NCBI RefSeq assembly: GCF_000293885.2
Contig: NZ_CP010945.1
Span: forward strand, 2,748,001 to 2,812,000
DNA from: Pseudomonas fluorescens NCIMB 11764
GTDB lineage: Bacteria > Pseudomonadota > Gammaproteobacteria > Pseudomonadales > Pseudomonadaceae
Direction of reading: 5' to 3'
Length of the DNA stretch: 64,000 nt
Within the stretch, counting starts at the first letter, position 1. Every line of letters begins with the position of its first letter. Below are positions 36,908 through 45,198 of the stretch, one piece after another. The notes below the pieces were generated by a model. The model was given only the letters and a program-made list of their open reading frames with translations. It was not told the DNA's origin and did not search any database. A program made the position numbers and the translations under genes.

Positions 36908-37666
36908 ATGCGTTTTGCCGTTCTCGGCAGCGGTAGCCAAGGGAACGGCACGCTGATAGCCAGCGCTGATACGTACGTGCTGGTGGATTGTGGTTTTTCC
37001 CTGCGGGAAACCGAAAAACGCCTGTTGCGCCTGGGGGTGAACCCGGCGCAACTGAGCGCGATACTCGTGACCCACGAACATGCCGACCACGTGCATGGCG
37101 TGGGTTTGCTGTCTCGGCGCTACAATCTGCCTGTCTACCTCAGTCGCGGCACCCTGCGCGGGATGCGCAAACCGATTGAACCGGCCGGCCTTCTGGCGGG
37201 CGGCGAGCAATTGCAGATCGGCGCACTGAGCATCGGCGTCATTGCCGTGGCCCACGATGCACAGGAACCGACGCAATATGTGTTCAGTGACGGTGAGCGG
37301 CGCTTCGGCCTGTTGACCGACCTGGGTTCATACTGCAACAAAGTGCTGGACGGCTATCGGGATCTCGATGCGTTGATGATCGAGGCCAACCATTGCCGAG
37401 ACATGCTGGCTCGCGGTCACTATCCGTACTTTCTCAAGCAGCGGGTGGGCGGTGAACTGGGACATTTGAACAACCACCAGGCGGCATTCCTGGTGTCCGA
37501 GTTGGGCTGGCAAGGCCTGCAACACCTGGTCCTGGCCCATCTGAGCAGCAAGAACAACCTGCCGCAGCTGGCCCGGCAATGTTTTGTCGACACCCTCGGG
37601 TGCGACCCGGACTGGCTGCAATTGGCCGATCAAGATTCAGGGCTCGACTGGCGACACATCGCCTAG
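36908..37666 (+). CDS. MBL-fold metallo-hydrolase
   Basis: The 252-residue protein has the dinuclear metal motif THEHADHVHG near residue 57 (HxHxDH) and further His/Asp ligands at HD (about 117) and LGHLNNHQ (about 184). It resembles YycJ/WalJ-like cytoplasmic hydrolases of unknown substrate. It lies 4 bp after bamC and 28 bp before purC, an arrangement conserved in Pseudomonas. Confidence 0.88.
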   Translation: MRFAVLGSGSQGNGTLIASADTYVLVDCGFSLRETEKRLLRLGVNPAQLSAILVTHEHADHVHGVGLLSRRYNLPVYLSRGTLRGMRKPIEPAGLLAGGEQLQIGALSIGVIAVAHDAQEPTQYVFSDGERRFGLLTDLGSYCNKVLDGYRDLDALMIEANHCRDMLARGHYPYFLKQRVGGELGHLNNHQAAFLVSELGWQGLQHLVLAHLSSKNNLPQLARQCFVDTLGCDPDWLQLADQDSGLDWRHIA

Positions 37667-37694
37667 CCCACCTACTTAGCAAGCGGAGCCCATC

Positions 37695-38408
37695 ATGGAA
37701 AAACGTGAAGAACTCTACCGCGGCAAAGCCAAATCGGTTTTCAAGACCGACGACGCTGACCGCTTGATCCTGCTGTTTCGCAACGACACCTCGGCGTTCG
37801 ACGGCAAGCGCATCGAGCAGCTCGACCGCAAAGGCATGGTGAACAACAAGTTCAATGCCTTCATCATGCAGAAACTCGAAGCCGCCGGCGTGCCGACCCA
37901 ATTCGACAAACTGCTGGGCGACAACGAATGCCTGGTGAAAAAACTCGACATGATCCCGGTCGAGTGCGTCGTGCGTAACTACGCGGCCGGCAGCCTGGTC
38001 AAGCGCCTGGGCGTCGAAGAAGGCATGAAGCTCAACCCTTACACCTTCGAACTGTTCCTGAAGGACGACGCCAAGGGCGACCCGTTCATCAACGAATCCC
38101 ACGTCGTGGCCTTCGGCTGGGGCACCGCCGAGCAACTGGTTCGCATGAAAGAACTGTCGCTCAAGGTCAACGAAGTCCTGAGCAAACTGTTCGACGACGC
38201 CGGCCTGCTGCTGGTCGACTTCAAACTCGAATTCGGCGTGTTCTCCGACGGCTCCATCGTCCTGGGTGACGAATTCAGCCCGGACGGCTGCCGTCTGTGG
38301 GACAAGGCCACCGGCAAGAAAATGGACAAGGACCGCTTCCGTCAGGGCCTCGGTGACGTCATCGAAGCCTACGAAGAAGTCGCCAATCGTCTGGGCGTAC
38401 CGCTTTAA
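37695..38408 (+). CDS. purC: Phosphoribosylaminoimidazole-succinocarboxamide synthase
   Basis: The 237-residue SAICAR synthetase makes step 8 of purine synthesis. Signature sequences are [26 protein letters not shown] and VDFKLEFG. The start ATGGAAAAACGTG has an AAGCGGAG site. It is the last gene before tRNA-Ser. Confidence 0.97.
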   Translation: MEKREELYRGKAKSVFKTDDADRLILLFRNDTSAFDGKRIEQLDRKGMVNNKFNAFIMQKLEAAGVPTQFDKLLGDNECLVKKLDMIPVECVVRNYAAGSLVKRLGVEEGMKLNPYTFELFLKDDAKGDPFINESHVVAFGWGTAEQLVRMKELSLKVNEVLSKLFDDAGLLLVDFKLEFGVFSDGSIVLGDEFSPDGCRLWDKATGKKMDKDRFRQGLGDVIEAYEEVANRLGVPL

Positions 38409-38475
38409 TCGACGCAAGCATCTGATAGCACAGAAATATTTCGCTCAGGGGGTTCGCTTCCGGCAAAAGTGTTGT

Positions 38476-38487
38476 TATGATGCGCGC
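38476..38487 (+). promoter_or_regulatory. Promoter -10 and GC-rich discriminator of tRNA-Ser
   Basis: TATGAT is followed by GCGCGCC about 10 bp before the tRNA, the pattern of stringently controlled stable-RNA promoters. A good -35 box is not obvious. Confidence 0.5.
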
Positions 38488-38491
38488 CGTT

Positions 38492-38581
38492 GGAGAGATG
38501 CCAGAGTGGCCGAATGGGACGGATTCGAAATCCGTTGTACCTTCACCGGTACCTAGGGTTCGAATCCCTATCTCTCCGCCA
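38492..38581 (+). tRNA. tRNA-Ser(CGA)
   Basis: The 90-nt class II tRNA has acceptor arms GGAGAGA and TCTCTCC, an anticodon stem around CGA (GATT-CGA-AATC context), a long variable arm, a T arm with GGTTCGAATCC, and an encoded CCA. The anticodon reads UCG. The gene is a typical attachment site for integrating elements; see the repeated terminators downstream. Confidence 0.97.
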
Positions 38582-38625
38582 TTACATAGAAAAAGCCCCG
38601 TAGCTGAACAAGCTACGGGGCTTTT
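38582..38625 (+). terminator. tRNA-Ser terminator; first copy of a repeated att-like unit
   Basis: TTACATAGAAAAAG leads into a hairpin with AGCCCCGTAGCT and AGCTACGGGGCT arms and a T-run. Near-copies occur at 40021-40062 and 40662-40704. Confidence 0.9.
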
Positions 38626-38676
38626 TCGTTTCTGTAGATTTTTCAGGGCGTTTTTAGGGACGTCTACATGTACGTA

Positions 38677-38961
38677 TCAGGCGTCGGTGTTCACCGGTGG
38701 CCACCTCGTCAGCACCTTGTGTACGTCATCCACGACGGCCTTGCTCATGGCGGTCAGGTAATGCGCTGCCCAAGCATGTCTGTCTGTGTCCTTGGCGTAA
38801 GCCGCATCGACAGTCAACAGCTTGGCCAGGTACAGAAGGTCAGATGCTTGCGCCAAGGCTTTCCCGACAGGTACGCCGGAGTTTACGCGGAATAACGGCT
38901 GGTTGGAGCAATAGTGGAACGGTGTGAGGCCAATGGTCGTCAGCTCGGGTTTGTCGCTCAT
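38677..38961 (-). CDS. DUF3077 family protein
   Basis: The 94-residue protein matches the DUF3077 pattern common in Pseudomonas: T(I/V)G(L/F)TPF near residue 9, LFRVNSGVPVGKALAQASDLL, then DRHAWAAHYLTAMSKAVVDDV. Function is unknown. It has an excellent AAGGAGGTGA site 3 nt upstream of the start. That start overlaps the stop of the upstream open frame by 4 bp, which would couple their translation. Confidence 0.85.
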   Translation of the reverse strand: MSDKPELTTIGLTPFHYCSNQPLFRVNSGVPVGKALAQASDLLYLAKLLTVDAAYAKDTDRHAWAAHYLTAMSKAVVDDVHKVLTRWPPVNTDA

Positions 38962-39332
38962 TTGTCACCTCCTTCAATGAGGCGGCGGGTTAGGTCGAGC
39001 GGTGAGGTTTTATACGACTTGGAATTGTGTTGAGGGGAATGACTGCTTTTGTGCGGATTTGAAGTATCCATGTCTAGCTCCGTGACGTGAGGAGCTGCCA
39101 TTTCGTTACCAAGCGAATGGGTGGCAGCTGTGCGCAGGTTGGTAAACCGGGAGTCACGGAGACCGGCACGCTCGAAAGCGTCCCGCGCACAACCGCCATA
39201 ACACAAGTTTTCAGGCGTACAAACACCAAGAAAATGTGAAGGGGGCGCTGTTGCGCAACTCGTCGGGTTACCAAGCCCGATCGCTGGAATTCCAGCGACG
39301 TCTTGAGAGTATCCCGCTGAAACTGACGTCAT
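38958..39332 (-). CDS. Uncertain ORF upstream of and overlapping the DUF3077 gene
   Basis: The 124-codon frame (start MTSVSAGYSQD) has no Shine-Dalgarno sequence and a composition rich in Ser, Thr, Pro and Cys. No domain is recognised. Its 5' end covers two perfect hairpins (39263-39280 and 39281-39298) and a third stem near 39085-39105, which suggests that part of the transcript acts as RNA. It loosely recalls the ash-like ORFs that overlap phage C4 antisense RNA, but this is only a resemblance. It might be a leader for the DUF3077 gene. Confidence 0.3.
   Translation of the reverse strand: MTSVSAGYSQDVAGIPAIGLGNPTSCATAPPSHFLGVCTPENLCYGGCARDAFERAGLRDSRFTNLRTAATHSLGNEMAAPHVTELDMDTSNPHKSSHSPQHNSKSYKTSPLDLTRRLIEGGDK
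39263..39298 (-). ncRNA. Tandem hairpins of a putative structured leader RNA
   Basis: Two adjacent stem-loops are present. One is TCGGGTTACCAAGCCCGA (7-bp stem with one G-T pair). The other is the perfect palindrome TCGCTGGAATTCCAGCGA. They lie about 300 nt upstream of the DUF3077 gene. Confidence 0.4.
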
Positions 39333-39463
39333 CAAGGCGCTAACTTACTGAAACACGCAGCAGAAGCACGTTCGTACGCAACTCCCGGATTTTGCCTACA
39401 ACTGCGCCGAGAGTCACCCCGATATTCTTATGGCCTTACAAAAACGGACAAATCCCGAATGCG

Positions 39464-39502
39464 AAAACGCCGCTTCTCTAAGTCTAAAAAGGCGGCGTTT
39501 TT
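39464..39502. terminator. Bidirectional terminator
   Basis: AAAACGCCGC and GCGGCGTTTT arms flank an 18-nt loop with A- and T-runs on both sides. It fits as the terminator of the small gene 39605-39811 on the minus strand. Confidence 0.75.
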
Positions 39503-39604
39503 TACTTTTTTTGAGGGTGGAGCTCGAGCATCGGCACAGCTCTGCAGGGGCGCGGCGTTCGGGCTTTCCTTGAACAAGCAGGAGTTATCCCGTGAACGTG
39601 AATC

Positions 39605-39811
39605 TTACGGCTGCGAGTGACCCAGTTTCCTCTTGATCAGCTCATAGACGTCTTTGTGGGTGGAGTTATGCAGGGTTTTGTCCTTGCAGGCCGATGCCAG
39701 GAACGTTTTGACCTCTTCCTTTGCATGAGGGTAAAGACCTGCGACGTAGTCGGCTTCATGGGGCTGGGTGCAGTTGAAGTGTGTGTCGTCTTTTGCTTTA
39801 TCTCTAGCCAT
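39605..39811 (-). CDS. Small hypothetical protein
   Basis: The 68-residue protein starts at MARDKAKDDTHF, 7 nt after an AAAGGAGCC site; a longer upstream frame lacks one. It is charged (Lys, Asp, His), has Cys at 14 and 42, and no membrane segment. I do not recognise a family. It lies in the accessory patch next to tRNA-Ser. Confidence 0.65.
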   Translation of the reverse strand: MARDKAKDDTHFNCTQPHEADYVAGLYPHAKEEVKTFLASACKDKTLHNSTHKDVYELIKRKLGHSQP

Positions 39812-39972
39812 TGCAGAGGCTCCTTTTGAGTTCGCATGATTGTCGATGGTCAGGGCCTTTTTGCCCCGCACGGCGCAGAGCTTAGGGGCTAAACGTGATG
39901 CCGCCAGGGGCTTGGACAAATCAGGAAGGGGCTGTCAGACGATGCCGGAGTCTGCCGCAGGATTAAACAAAA

Positions 39973-40002
39973 AATCCCTGCAAGCTTAAATCTGCAGGGA
40001 TT
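39973..40002 (-). terminator. Orphan minus-strand terminator hairpin
   Basis: AATCCCTGCA and TGCAGGGATT form a perfect 10-bp stem with a 10-nt loop. On the minus strand it is followed by TTTTTTGTTT. No gene ends just upstream on that strand, so it may end a small RNA or a deleted gene. Confidence 0.6.
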
Positions 40003-40020
40003 CTGGCTGACCATCTCATC

Positions 40021-40062
40021 AAGCCCCATAGCTGATTAAGCTACGGGGCTTTTTCGTTTCTG
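40021..40062. terminator. Second copy of the tRNA-linked terminator
   Basis: A hairpin with GCCCCATAGCT and AGCTACGGGGC arms is followed by TTTTTCGTTTCTG. Thirty-two of 34 bases match the tRNA-Ser terminator segment at 38601-38634. Confidence 0.8.
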
Positions 40063-40202
40063 GCGTTTTGTTTTGGGGGATTTTTGGGGGAAGAACGCGG
40101 CCATCGCGTCGAGGAACACAGCAATGCAACACCACATCCCGTGAACCAAGCTCATTGTCTATCCTGCAATACAGAGCAACTGATCGAATGACAGGTGATG
40201 TC

Positions 40203-40535
40203 ATGAACAGATGGCGGCGTCTTTGGTTGTCTGTGAAGCTGATAGCAGCCGCTGCGGCCTGTGTGGCTGTGGCTGTTCAGGCTTTTCAATACATGCTGGA
40301 AAGCCAGGACGCCGTGCAAATTCATCCTTTGAGCATTTTGGTTGTCGGGCTGATCTTTGGCTTTATCAGCTATGGATTGCTTTCGCTGATTGAAAGAGGT
40401 GTACAGCGGCTTTTAGCCCGTTCTGACACTGTCGCCCCCGAGCCTCGGGCAGAACGTGAGAGCGATGTGGAGCTGGTCGCAGATCAACCGCTAACCTTGC
40501 AAGCTGATGCCTCGACTCATCAGAAAAATCTGTGA
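40203..40535 (+). CDS. Small two-helix membrane protein
   Basis: The 110-residue protein starts at MNRWRRLWL after AGGTGATG. Two membrane helices are predicted (about 8-27 and 40-60), followed by a charged cytoplasmic tail rich in Glu and Asp. No family is recognised. It is the only plus-strand gene in the patch. An ATG five codons upstream (MTGDV) is a weaker alternative. Confidence 0.6.
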   Translation: MNRWRRLWLSVKLIAAAAACVAVAVQAFQYMLESQDAVQIHPLSILVVGLIFGFISYGLLSLIERGVQRLLARSDTVAPEPRAERESDVELVADQPLTLQADASTHQKNL

Positions 40536-40661
40536 ACGGACCTCAAAACGAAGGCGGCGTAATCATCAACGCATCCACATCCCCGGGATTCCCGCACCGA
40601 TGCGGCTCCTGACTGGAAAAACTGAAACTGTCCCCCTCACTCTGCTGCAATCGGCTGGACG

Positions 40662-40704
40662 TTACATAGAAAAGCCCCGTAGATGAAAATCTACGGGGCT
40701 TTTT
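40662..40704. terminator. Third copy of the att-like terminator unit
   Basis: TTACATAGAAAAG is followed by GCCCCGTAGAT and ATCTACGGGGC arms with T-run. It repeats the start of the unit after tRNA-Ser and can terminate the minus-strand lipoprotein gene at 40734. Confidence 0.8.
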
Positions 40705-40733
40705 GGTTCTCGGCGGAGTGAGGGGGTTAACGC

Positions 40734-41144
40734 TTAGTTGCGAATACGATGTTCCGTAAACGCGTAGTCCTCTTGGCAGTCGGCGGTAGGATCTGTGACG
40801 GTGTTTACGTAGTGAATGGTGTTCCCATCCAGTATTTTGTATTCATAGATTTCCGGAGTCCGGACACCGTCCGTTTTCATTTCATTCTTGCCATTCGCCG
40901 CAGACCAGGAACCTCGCTCGGTTTGAATGGGTTGGGTCCGTTGCGCGTCTCGGAAGAAGGTGATCGAGAAGCGACCATTGGGCTCGAAATTCGTATTCCA
41001 GGACAGGAACTGGCATTTGCCGTGTTCTTCGCGCATTCCTTGCCATGAGCCTACGAGGGACGGGTCCGTGGAGGGACTGTTCGACGTACATGCACTTAGT
41101 GCTGTGGTCAGAATGATGAGAGTAAACGTGATGCCCCGGTGCAT
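40734..41144 (-). CDS. Hypothetical lipoprotein
   Basis: The 136-residue lipoprotein starts at MHRGITFTLI, six bases after GGAG; a start four codons upstream would put the site inside the gene. The lipobox is LSAC. The mature domain (SWQGMREEHGKC, then NGRFSITFFRD and GSWS) resembles small beta-rich lipocalin-like lipoproteins. Function is unknown. A palindrome lies 43 bp upstream of the start. Confidence 0.7.
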   Translation of the reverse strand: MHRGITFTLIILTTALSACTSNSPSTDPSLVGSWQGMREEHGKCQFLSWNTNFEPNGRFSITFFRDAQRTQPIQTERGSWSAANGKNEMKTDGVRTPEIYEYKILDGNTIHYVNTVTDPTADCQEDYAFTEHRIRN

Positions 41145-41506
41145 GTACAACTCCATTTAATGAAACAGAAAACCTGCATTCTACTGACCGGATTTCCAGG
41201 AAATCCGGACGCGAAGACAGGTGTTTGGTCGCGCTTGGATTCTACGGAAGGAACACCGTCAGCGGCGTTGCTGCGTCGGATTCGGTCGCCTCCCGGCGTA
41301 AGAAAGATATACCGTTTCACGAGAAAAGTTACTTGCCTGAGTCAGTCTGTTTACCCACCCCCGAATCCATTTGCCGCTCTGAACATTCAAGGTTTTCCTT
41401 CGCAATATTCCCTGACACTGAAACTCCCCACCGCCAAAAATCCTCATCTACTCTGGTTTCGCAGGTCACTGATCTGCCGTCATCAGCCAATCGCAAGGAG
41501 CGATCA
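41145..41506. other. Divergent intergenic region with a palindrome
   Basis: These 362 bp separate the lipoprotein and DUF1508 genes. A palindrome with CCGGATTTCC and GGAAATCCGG arms around one base lies at 41188-41208, a candidate operator. No gene is supported; the open frames crossing it have no start with a ribosome-binding site. Confidence 0.5.
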
Positions 41507-41698
41507 ATGTATTTTGAGATTTACAGGCAAACCCGTGGCACCCCCCAGACTGGCAAAGGTCAATGGCGGTGGCGCTTGAGGGCGGGGAACCATGAAACGA
41601 TTGCCAGCGGCGAGGCGTACGTCAACAAGGCGGATTGCGCGCATGCCATCAGCCTGATCAAGGGGACTCACGATCACACGCCGATAAAGGAAATCTGA
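41507..41698 (+). CDS. YegP-like DUF1508 protein
   Basis: The 63-residue protein is a single DUF1508 repeat: MYFEIYRQ, then WRWRLRAGNHETIASGEAYVNKADC. Family members such as YegP are small cytoplasmic proteins with two repeats and unknown function; this one has one. The start ATG follows AAGGAGCG by 6 bp. Confidence 0.85.
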   Translation: MYFEIYRQTRGTPQTGKGQWRWRLRAGNHETIASGEAYVNKADCAHAISLIKGTHDHTPIKEI

Positions 41699-41845
41699 CT
41701 TTCAGGTGGTGAAGCTGCTCAATGAGGGCAGCTTCTTTGCAAGCAACCTTGTGCTCGGATCAAACGCAGACTGCTTGAGTCGCATAGACGCCGCTTGCGG
41801 CAGCTACCTAAACTGTCAGCAGATTTGGGGACTGGGGGGCAGTGG

Positions 41846-42772
41846 ATGAATCGCAACGAACTACGCAAGGCGGATATCAACCTGATGGTGGTGTTCGAAA
41901 CCTTGATGCTCGAACGTAACGTCACCCGGGTGGCGGAGAAGTTGTTTCTCGGGCAGCCAACCATCAGTTCGGCGCTCAACCGCTTGCGCACGATGTTCAA
42001 TGATCCGCTGTTCATTCGCGTCGGTCATCGCATGGAGCCGACCGCCAGGGCCGAGGAGTTGATTCAATACCTGTCGCCAGCGCTGGATTCGCTGTCGGTG
42101 GCCTTGAGTCTGACCCATGACTTCGACCCCGCCAGCAGCACCATGACTTTCCGCATCGGGCTGTCGGACGATGTCGAGTTTGGTCTTCTGCCACCGTTGT
42201 TGCGTGCCCTGCGCCAGGAAGCGCCGAAGGTGGTGTTTGTGGTGCAGCATGTCGATTACTGGCGGATTCCCGATTTGCTGGCGTCCGGCGATATCACCGT
42301 TGGTATCAGCCAGACCCGCGGTCTCCCGGCCAATGCCAAGCGCAAATTGCTGCGGCACATCCAGCCCAGTATCTTGCGTGCCGATGCGTCCGACACGCCG
42401 CTGACCCTCGATGAATATTGCTCGCGCCCTCACGTGCTGGTGTCGCACACCGCCAATGTCAGTGGTTACGCCGATGAGTGGCTGGCGGAGATTGGTCGTA
42501 CGCGCCAGGTGGTTTTATCCGTGCCGCAATACAGCTCGTTACCCGCCTTGCTCGCCGGAACCGATCTGATCGCCAGCCTGCCGGATTACGCCGCCGAGGC
42601 GATGGCGGCGTCCGGTCAGCTGTTCACGGAGCCTTTTCCGTTCAAGACCCCGACCCTGGACCTGTCCATGGTCTGGCTCAGCCACGTCGACACCGACCCT
42701 GCCGAACGCTGGTTGCGCTCGCGACTGGAGGCGTTCATGAGTGAGCGCTTCGAGTCGCCGCCGCTTCAGTGA
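41846..42772 (+). CDS. LysR-family transcriptional regulator
   Basis: The 308-residue regulator starts at MNRNELRKADINLMVVFE. It has the LysR winged helix-turn-helix (VTRVAEKLFLGQPTISSALNRLR, given as VTRVAEKLFL and QPTISSALNRLR). A substrate-binding domain follows. It is of the NodD/SyrM-like group by its DINLMVVFETLM start. Ligand and target genes are unknown. Confidence 0.92.
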   Translation: MNRNELRKADINLMVVFETLMLERNVTRVAEKLFLGQPTISSALNRLRTMFNDPLFIRVGHRMEPTARAEELIQYLSPALDSLSVALSLTHDFDPASSTMTFRIGLSDDVEFGLLPPLLRALRQEAPKVVFVVQHVDYWRIPDLLASGDITVGISQTRGLPANAKRKLLRHIQPSILRADASDTPLTLDEYCSRPHVLVSHTANVSGYADEWLAEIGRTRQVVLSVPQYSSLPALLAGTDLIASLPDYAAEAMAASGQLFTEPFPFKTPTLDLSMVWLSHVDTDPAERWLRSRLEAFMSERFESPPLQ

Positions 42773-42829
42773 ACAGGGCAACTCTGTGATATATGTACGA
42801 CCTTTGCGCCAACCTCAAGGAGCCACGTC

Positions 42830-43195
42830 ATGCCCCACCTGCACATGGAATACACCGCCAACCTGCCCGAGCTGAATGCCGATGTGGCCCTGATCAGGCT
42901 GAACAATACGCTGGTGGCTTCCGGTCAGTTTGCTGCCGAATACGACATCAAGAGTCGCGCGGTAAAGGTCGAGTCGTTCAAGGTCGGCACCGCATTGGCT
43001 GAGCGGGCATTCGTGCATGTAAAGCTGGCCTTGTTGAGTGGTCGCTCGCCGGCGATCAAAAAACAGTTGTCCGAAAGTCTGCTGGCCGTGGTGCAGGAAC
43101 TGTGTGAGTGGCCAACGGGCGTGGAAGTCCAGTTGGCCGTGGAAATCCTCGACATTGATCGAGAGTCCTACAGCAAAGTCGCCATCAACAACTGA
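42830..43195 (+). CDS. 5-carboxymethyl-2-hydroxymuconate Delta-isomerase family protein
   Basis: The 121-residue tautomerase-fold protein keeps the catalytic N-terminal Pro (MPHLHMEYTANL) and matches CHMI (HpaF) along its length. CHMI acts in homoprotocatechuate degradation, but no other hpa gene is near. The product may act on another compound. It converges with the LysR gene, with 3 bp between their stops. Confidence 0.85.
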   Translation: MPHLHMEYTANLPELNADVALIRLNNTLVASGQFAAEYDIKSRAVKVESFKVGTALAERAFVHVKLALLSGRSPAIKKQLSESLLAVVQELCEWPTGVEVQLAVEILDIDRESYSKVAINN

Positions 43196-43198
43196 GTC

Positions 43199-44134
43199 TC
43201 AGGTCATGTCCTGCTCGGTGCAGGCCTGCACCACCTGCTCGCGCAACCAGGCATTGGCGCCGTCTTCATCGGCACTTTGACTCCACTGCATGTCGAGGGT
43301 GAACCCCGGCAGACCGTTGGGCGCTTCGCAGTGATTGAAGATGGCCTCGCTGGCCAGCAACTGCTGGATGCGTCGGGGCAGGGTGACGATGAAGTCGGTG
43401 CCGGTGATCATTTTCAGCGCCGCGCTGTAGCTGTTGGATCGCGCGACTATCTGCCGTTTTTGCGCCTGCTGCGCCAACCAGCCGTCGACCATGTTGGTGC
43501 TGGACGTCCAGGGTGTCGGAAATACATGCCGGCGTTCGGTAAAGGCTTGCAGGCTCAGGCGCGGTTCCAGCGGTGTGGCGCGTTTATCGAAGACACAGAC
43601 CAGATCATCTTCCAGCAGCATCCGGGATTTGAAGTCGGTGTGATTGCGATGAAAATTCGGGCCGAAGCAAATCACCAGGTCGAGACTGCCGTCGCGCAGT
43701 TCCTCGGCCGGGATGTCGGTTTCGAACTTGTGCATGTTGACCATCACCGGCCAATCGGCGAAATCGAAACGTTTCAACAGGCGCGGCAGGATCAACTGCT
43801 CGAAGTATTCCGGTGCGCAAATGTTGAAGGTGACCGGTTGCAAACTAGGGTCGAACGTCGGTGCACCGGCGTGACACAGGTTGATGCTTTCCAGAATTCT
43901 CAGCACATGGGCATACATGGTGCTGGCTTTGCAGGTGGGTCGCATACCGGCGCGGGTGTTGATGAACAACTCGTCCTCGAAACCGGTGCGCAGCTTTTTC
44001 AGGCAGTAACTCACGGTGGACTGGCTGACACAGAGTGTTTCGGACACGCTGGTGACGCTGCTTTGTTCATACACGGCTACAAACACCATGAGGTCCTGCA
44101 TGTCGAGTTTTCTAAGCAAGTTACTGTTCAGCAT
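43199..44134 (-). CDS. LysR-family transcriptional regulator
   Basis: The 311-residue regulator starts at MLNSNLLRKLDMQDLMVF. Its helix-turn-helix (SVTSVSETLCVSQSTVSYCL) and effector domain are intact. A much longer upstream frame reaches into the next gene and is not real. It is convergent with the CHMI gene. The DMT transporter gene lies 131 bp upstream on the same strand. Targets are unknown. Confidence 0.88.
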   Translation of the reverse strand: MLNSNLLRKLDMQDLMVFVAVYEQSSVTSVSETLCVSQSTVSYCLKKLRTGFEDELFINTRAGMRPTCKASTMYAHVLRILESINLCHAGAPTFDPSLQPVTFNICAPEYFEQLILPRLLKRFDFADWPVMVNMHKFETDIPAEELRDGSLDLVICFGPNFHRNHTDFKSRMLLEDDLVCVFDKRATPLEPRLSLQAFTERRHVFPTPWTSSTNMVDGWLAQQAQKRQIVARSNSYSAALKMITGTDFIVTLPRRIQQLLASEAIFNHCEAPNGLPGFTLDMQWSQSADEDGANAWLREQVVQACTEQDMT

Positions 44135-44265
44135 CCATTCGTCTCGCTGTGATCCTTGCGCTGATTGAGCGCAAACTCGTGCGAAAGATCCTAACGGAAC
44201 GATGGTGCCAGGAGAATGCCCTGTAGGAAGTTTCACTAATAGTTGGGAGGCAGTGCCGGCGACTT

Positions 44266-45183
44266 TCAGGTCCGAACAGTTGCAGGCATGGCGCGGCGGC
44301 TGGACATCAATAGCGCCAGCATGCCGATGCCGACCAGCACGGCACCGATGATCTCCAGCGGCAGCGGCGACTGGCGCAACCAGAGCCAATGAAACAGCGT
44401 GATGAACAGTGTGCTCAGGTAAATGTAGGAAATGACCGACGACGGGGCGATGACGCCGATGGCCCGATGCAACAGCCAGAAGGTCGCCAGTGTGGCGAAC
44501 AGCGCCAGGTAGATCAGCCAACCGAAGTCGTTCAGGGTCAGCAAGGACGCCGATCGCCAGCCACCGCTAAACCCACAGAACGCCAGCAAGAACAGCGCGC
44601 CGAACAGCATGTTCCAGAAGGTCATGCCCACCGGGCCGCGACCTTTGAGGCTGCCAGCCTTGAGCCGCTGGCTCAAGGGAGAGTAGAGCGCCATCGCCAG
44701 GCAACCGATGCCATACACCAACACCGCATAGCGCGAAGGCAATTCGTCCGGCCCCGTACCTTTGAGCACGAGCAATACGGCGCCGGTAGCCGCCAGCAGC
44801 ATTGGAGCGACGCGTTTCCGGAGGCTGCTGTCGGGCATCAACACCGCTTCGAAAAACAGGGTCAGCAGTGGCACCAGGGTGAACAGGGTCCCGGTGTTGA
44901 CGGCAGAGGTGTAGCGCAGTGCCTCGAACAATGAGCCGAAATACACCGCCAGCAACAAGCCGAGTACGGCATGGCCGAGCAGTCCGTTGCGGGTCATGGC
45001 GGCGTCGCCCTTGAATAGCCGCAGCGGCAAAAACACCAGGGCGCAAAACAGCAGGCGCAAACCGGTCAGCAGGACCGGGTCGATGGCCTGGCTGACCTGC
45101 GCCGCCGCGGAAAATGAAGCGGCAATCAAAAGTGCCCAGAGCAGCATGCCAAGGTGAGCGGTGGCGAAACCGGTGTGTTGCAT
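44266..45183 (-). CDS. EamA/DMT family transporter
   Basis: The 305-residue protein has ten membrane helices and the two-repeat EamA structure (LLFCALVFLPLRLF, and SVISYIYLSTLFITLFHWL towards the end). Such proteins export metabolites. The substrate is unknown. It lies 15 bp downstream of the MFS gene, likely in an operon. Confidence 0.85.
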   Translation of the reverse strand: MQHTGFATAHLGMLLWALLIAASFSAAAQVSQAIDPVLLTGLRLLFCALVFLPLRLFKGDAAMTRNGLLGHAVLGLLLAVYFGSLFEALRYTSAVNTGTLFTLVPLLTLFFEAVLMPDSSLRKRVAPMLLAATGAVLLVLKGTGPDELPSRYAVLVYGIGCLAMALYSPLSQRLKAGSLKGRGPVGMTFWNMLFGALFLLAFCGFSGGWRSASLLTLNDFGWLIYLALFATLATFWLLHRAIGVIAPSSVISYIYLSTLFITLFHWLWLRQSPLPLEIIGAVLVGIGMLALLMSSRRAMPATVRT

Positions 45184-45198
45184 GGTGGCTGCTCCGGA

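Larger units (their letters stand above)
39812..40202. other. Gene-free stretch of the accessory patch
   Basis: These 391 bp hold a perfect hairpin (39973-40002) and the second terminator copy (40021-40062), listed separately, followed by a G/T-rich run (40063-40093). No gene is supported. It may be remnant of an integrated element or encode a small RNA. Confidence 0.5.

Noticed and set aside
38582..40704. A prophage or intact genomic island at tRNA-Ser
   Set aside because: No integrase, structural or replication gene is present in the 2.1 kb; only remnants of a site are supported.
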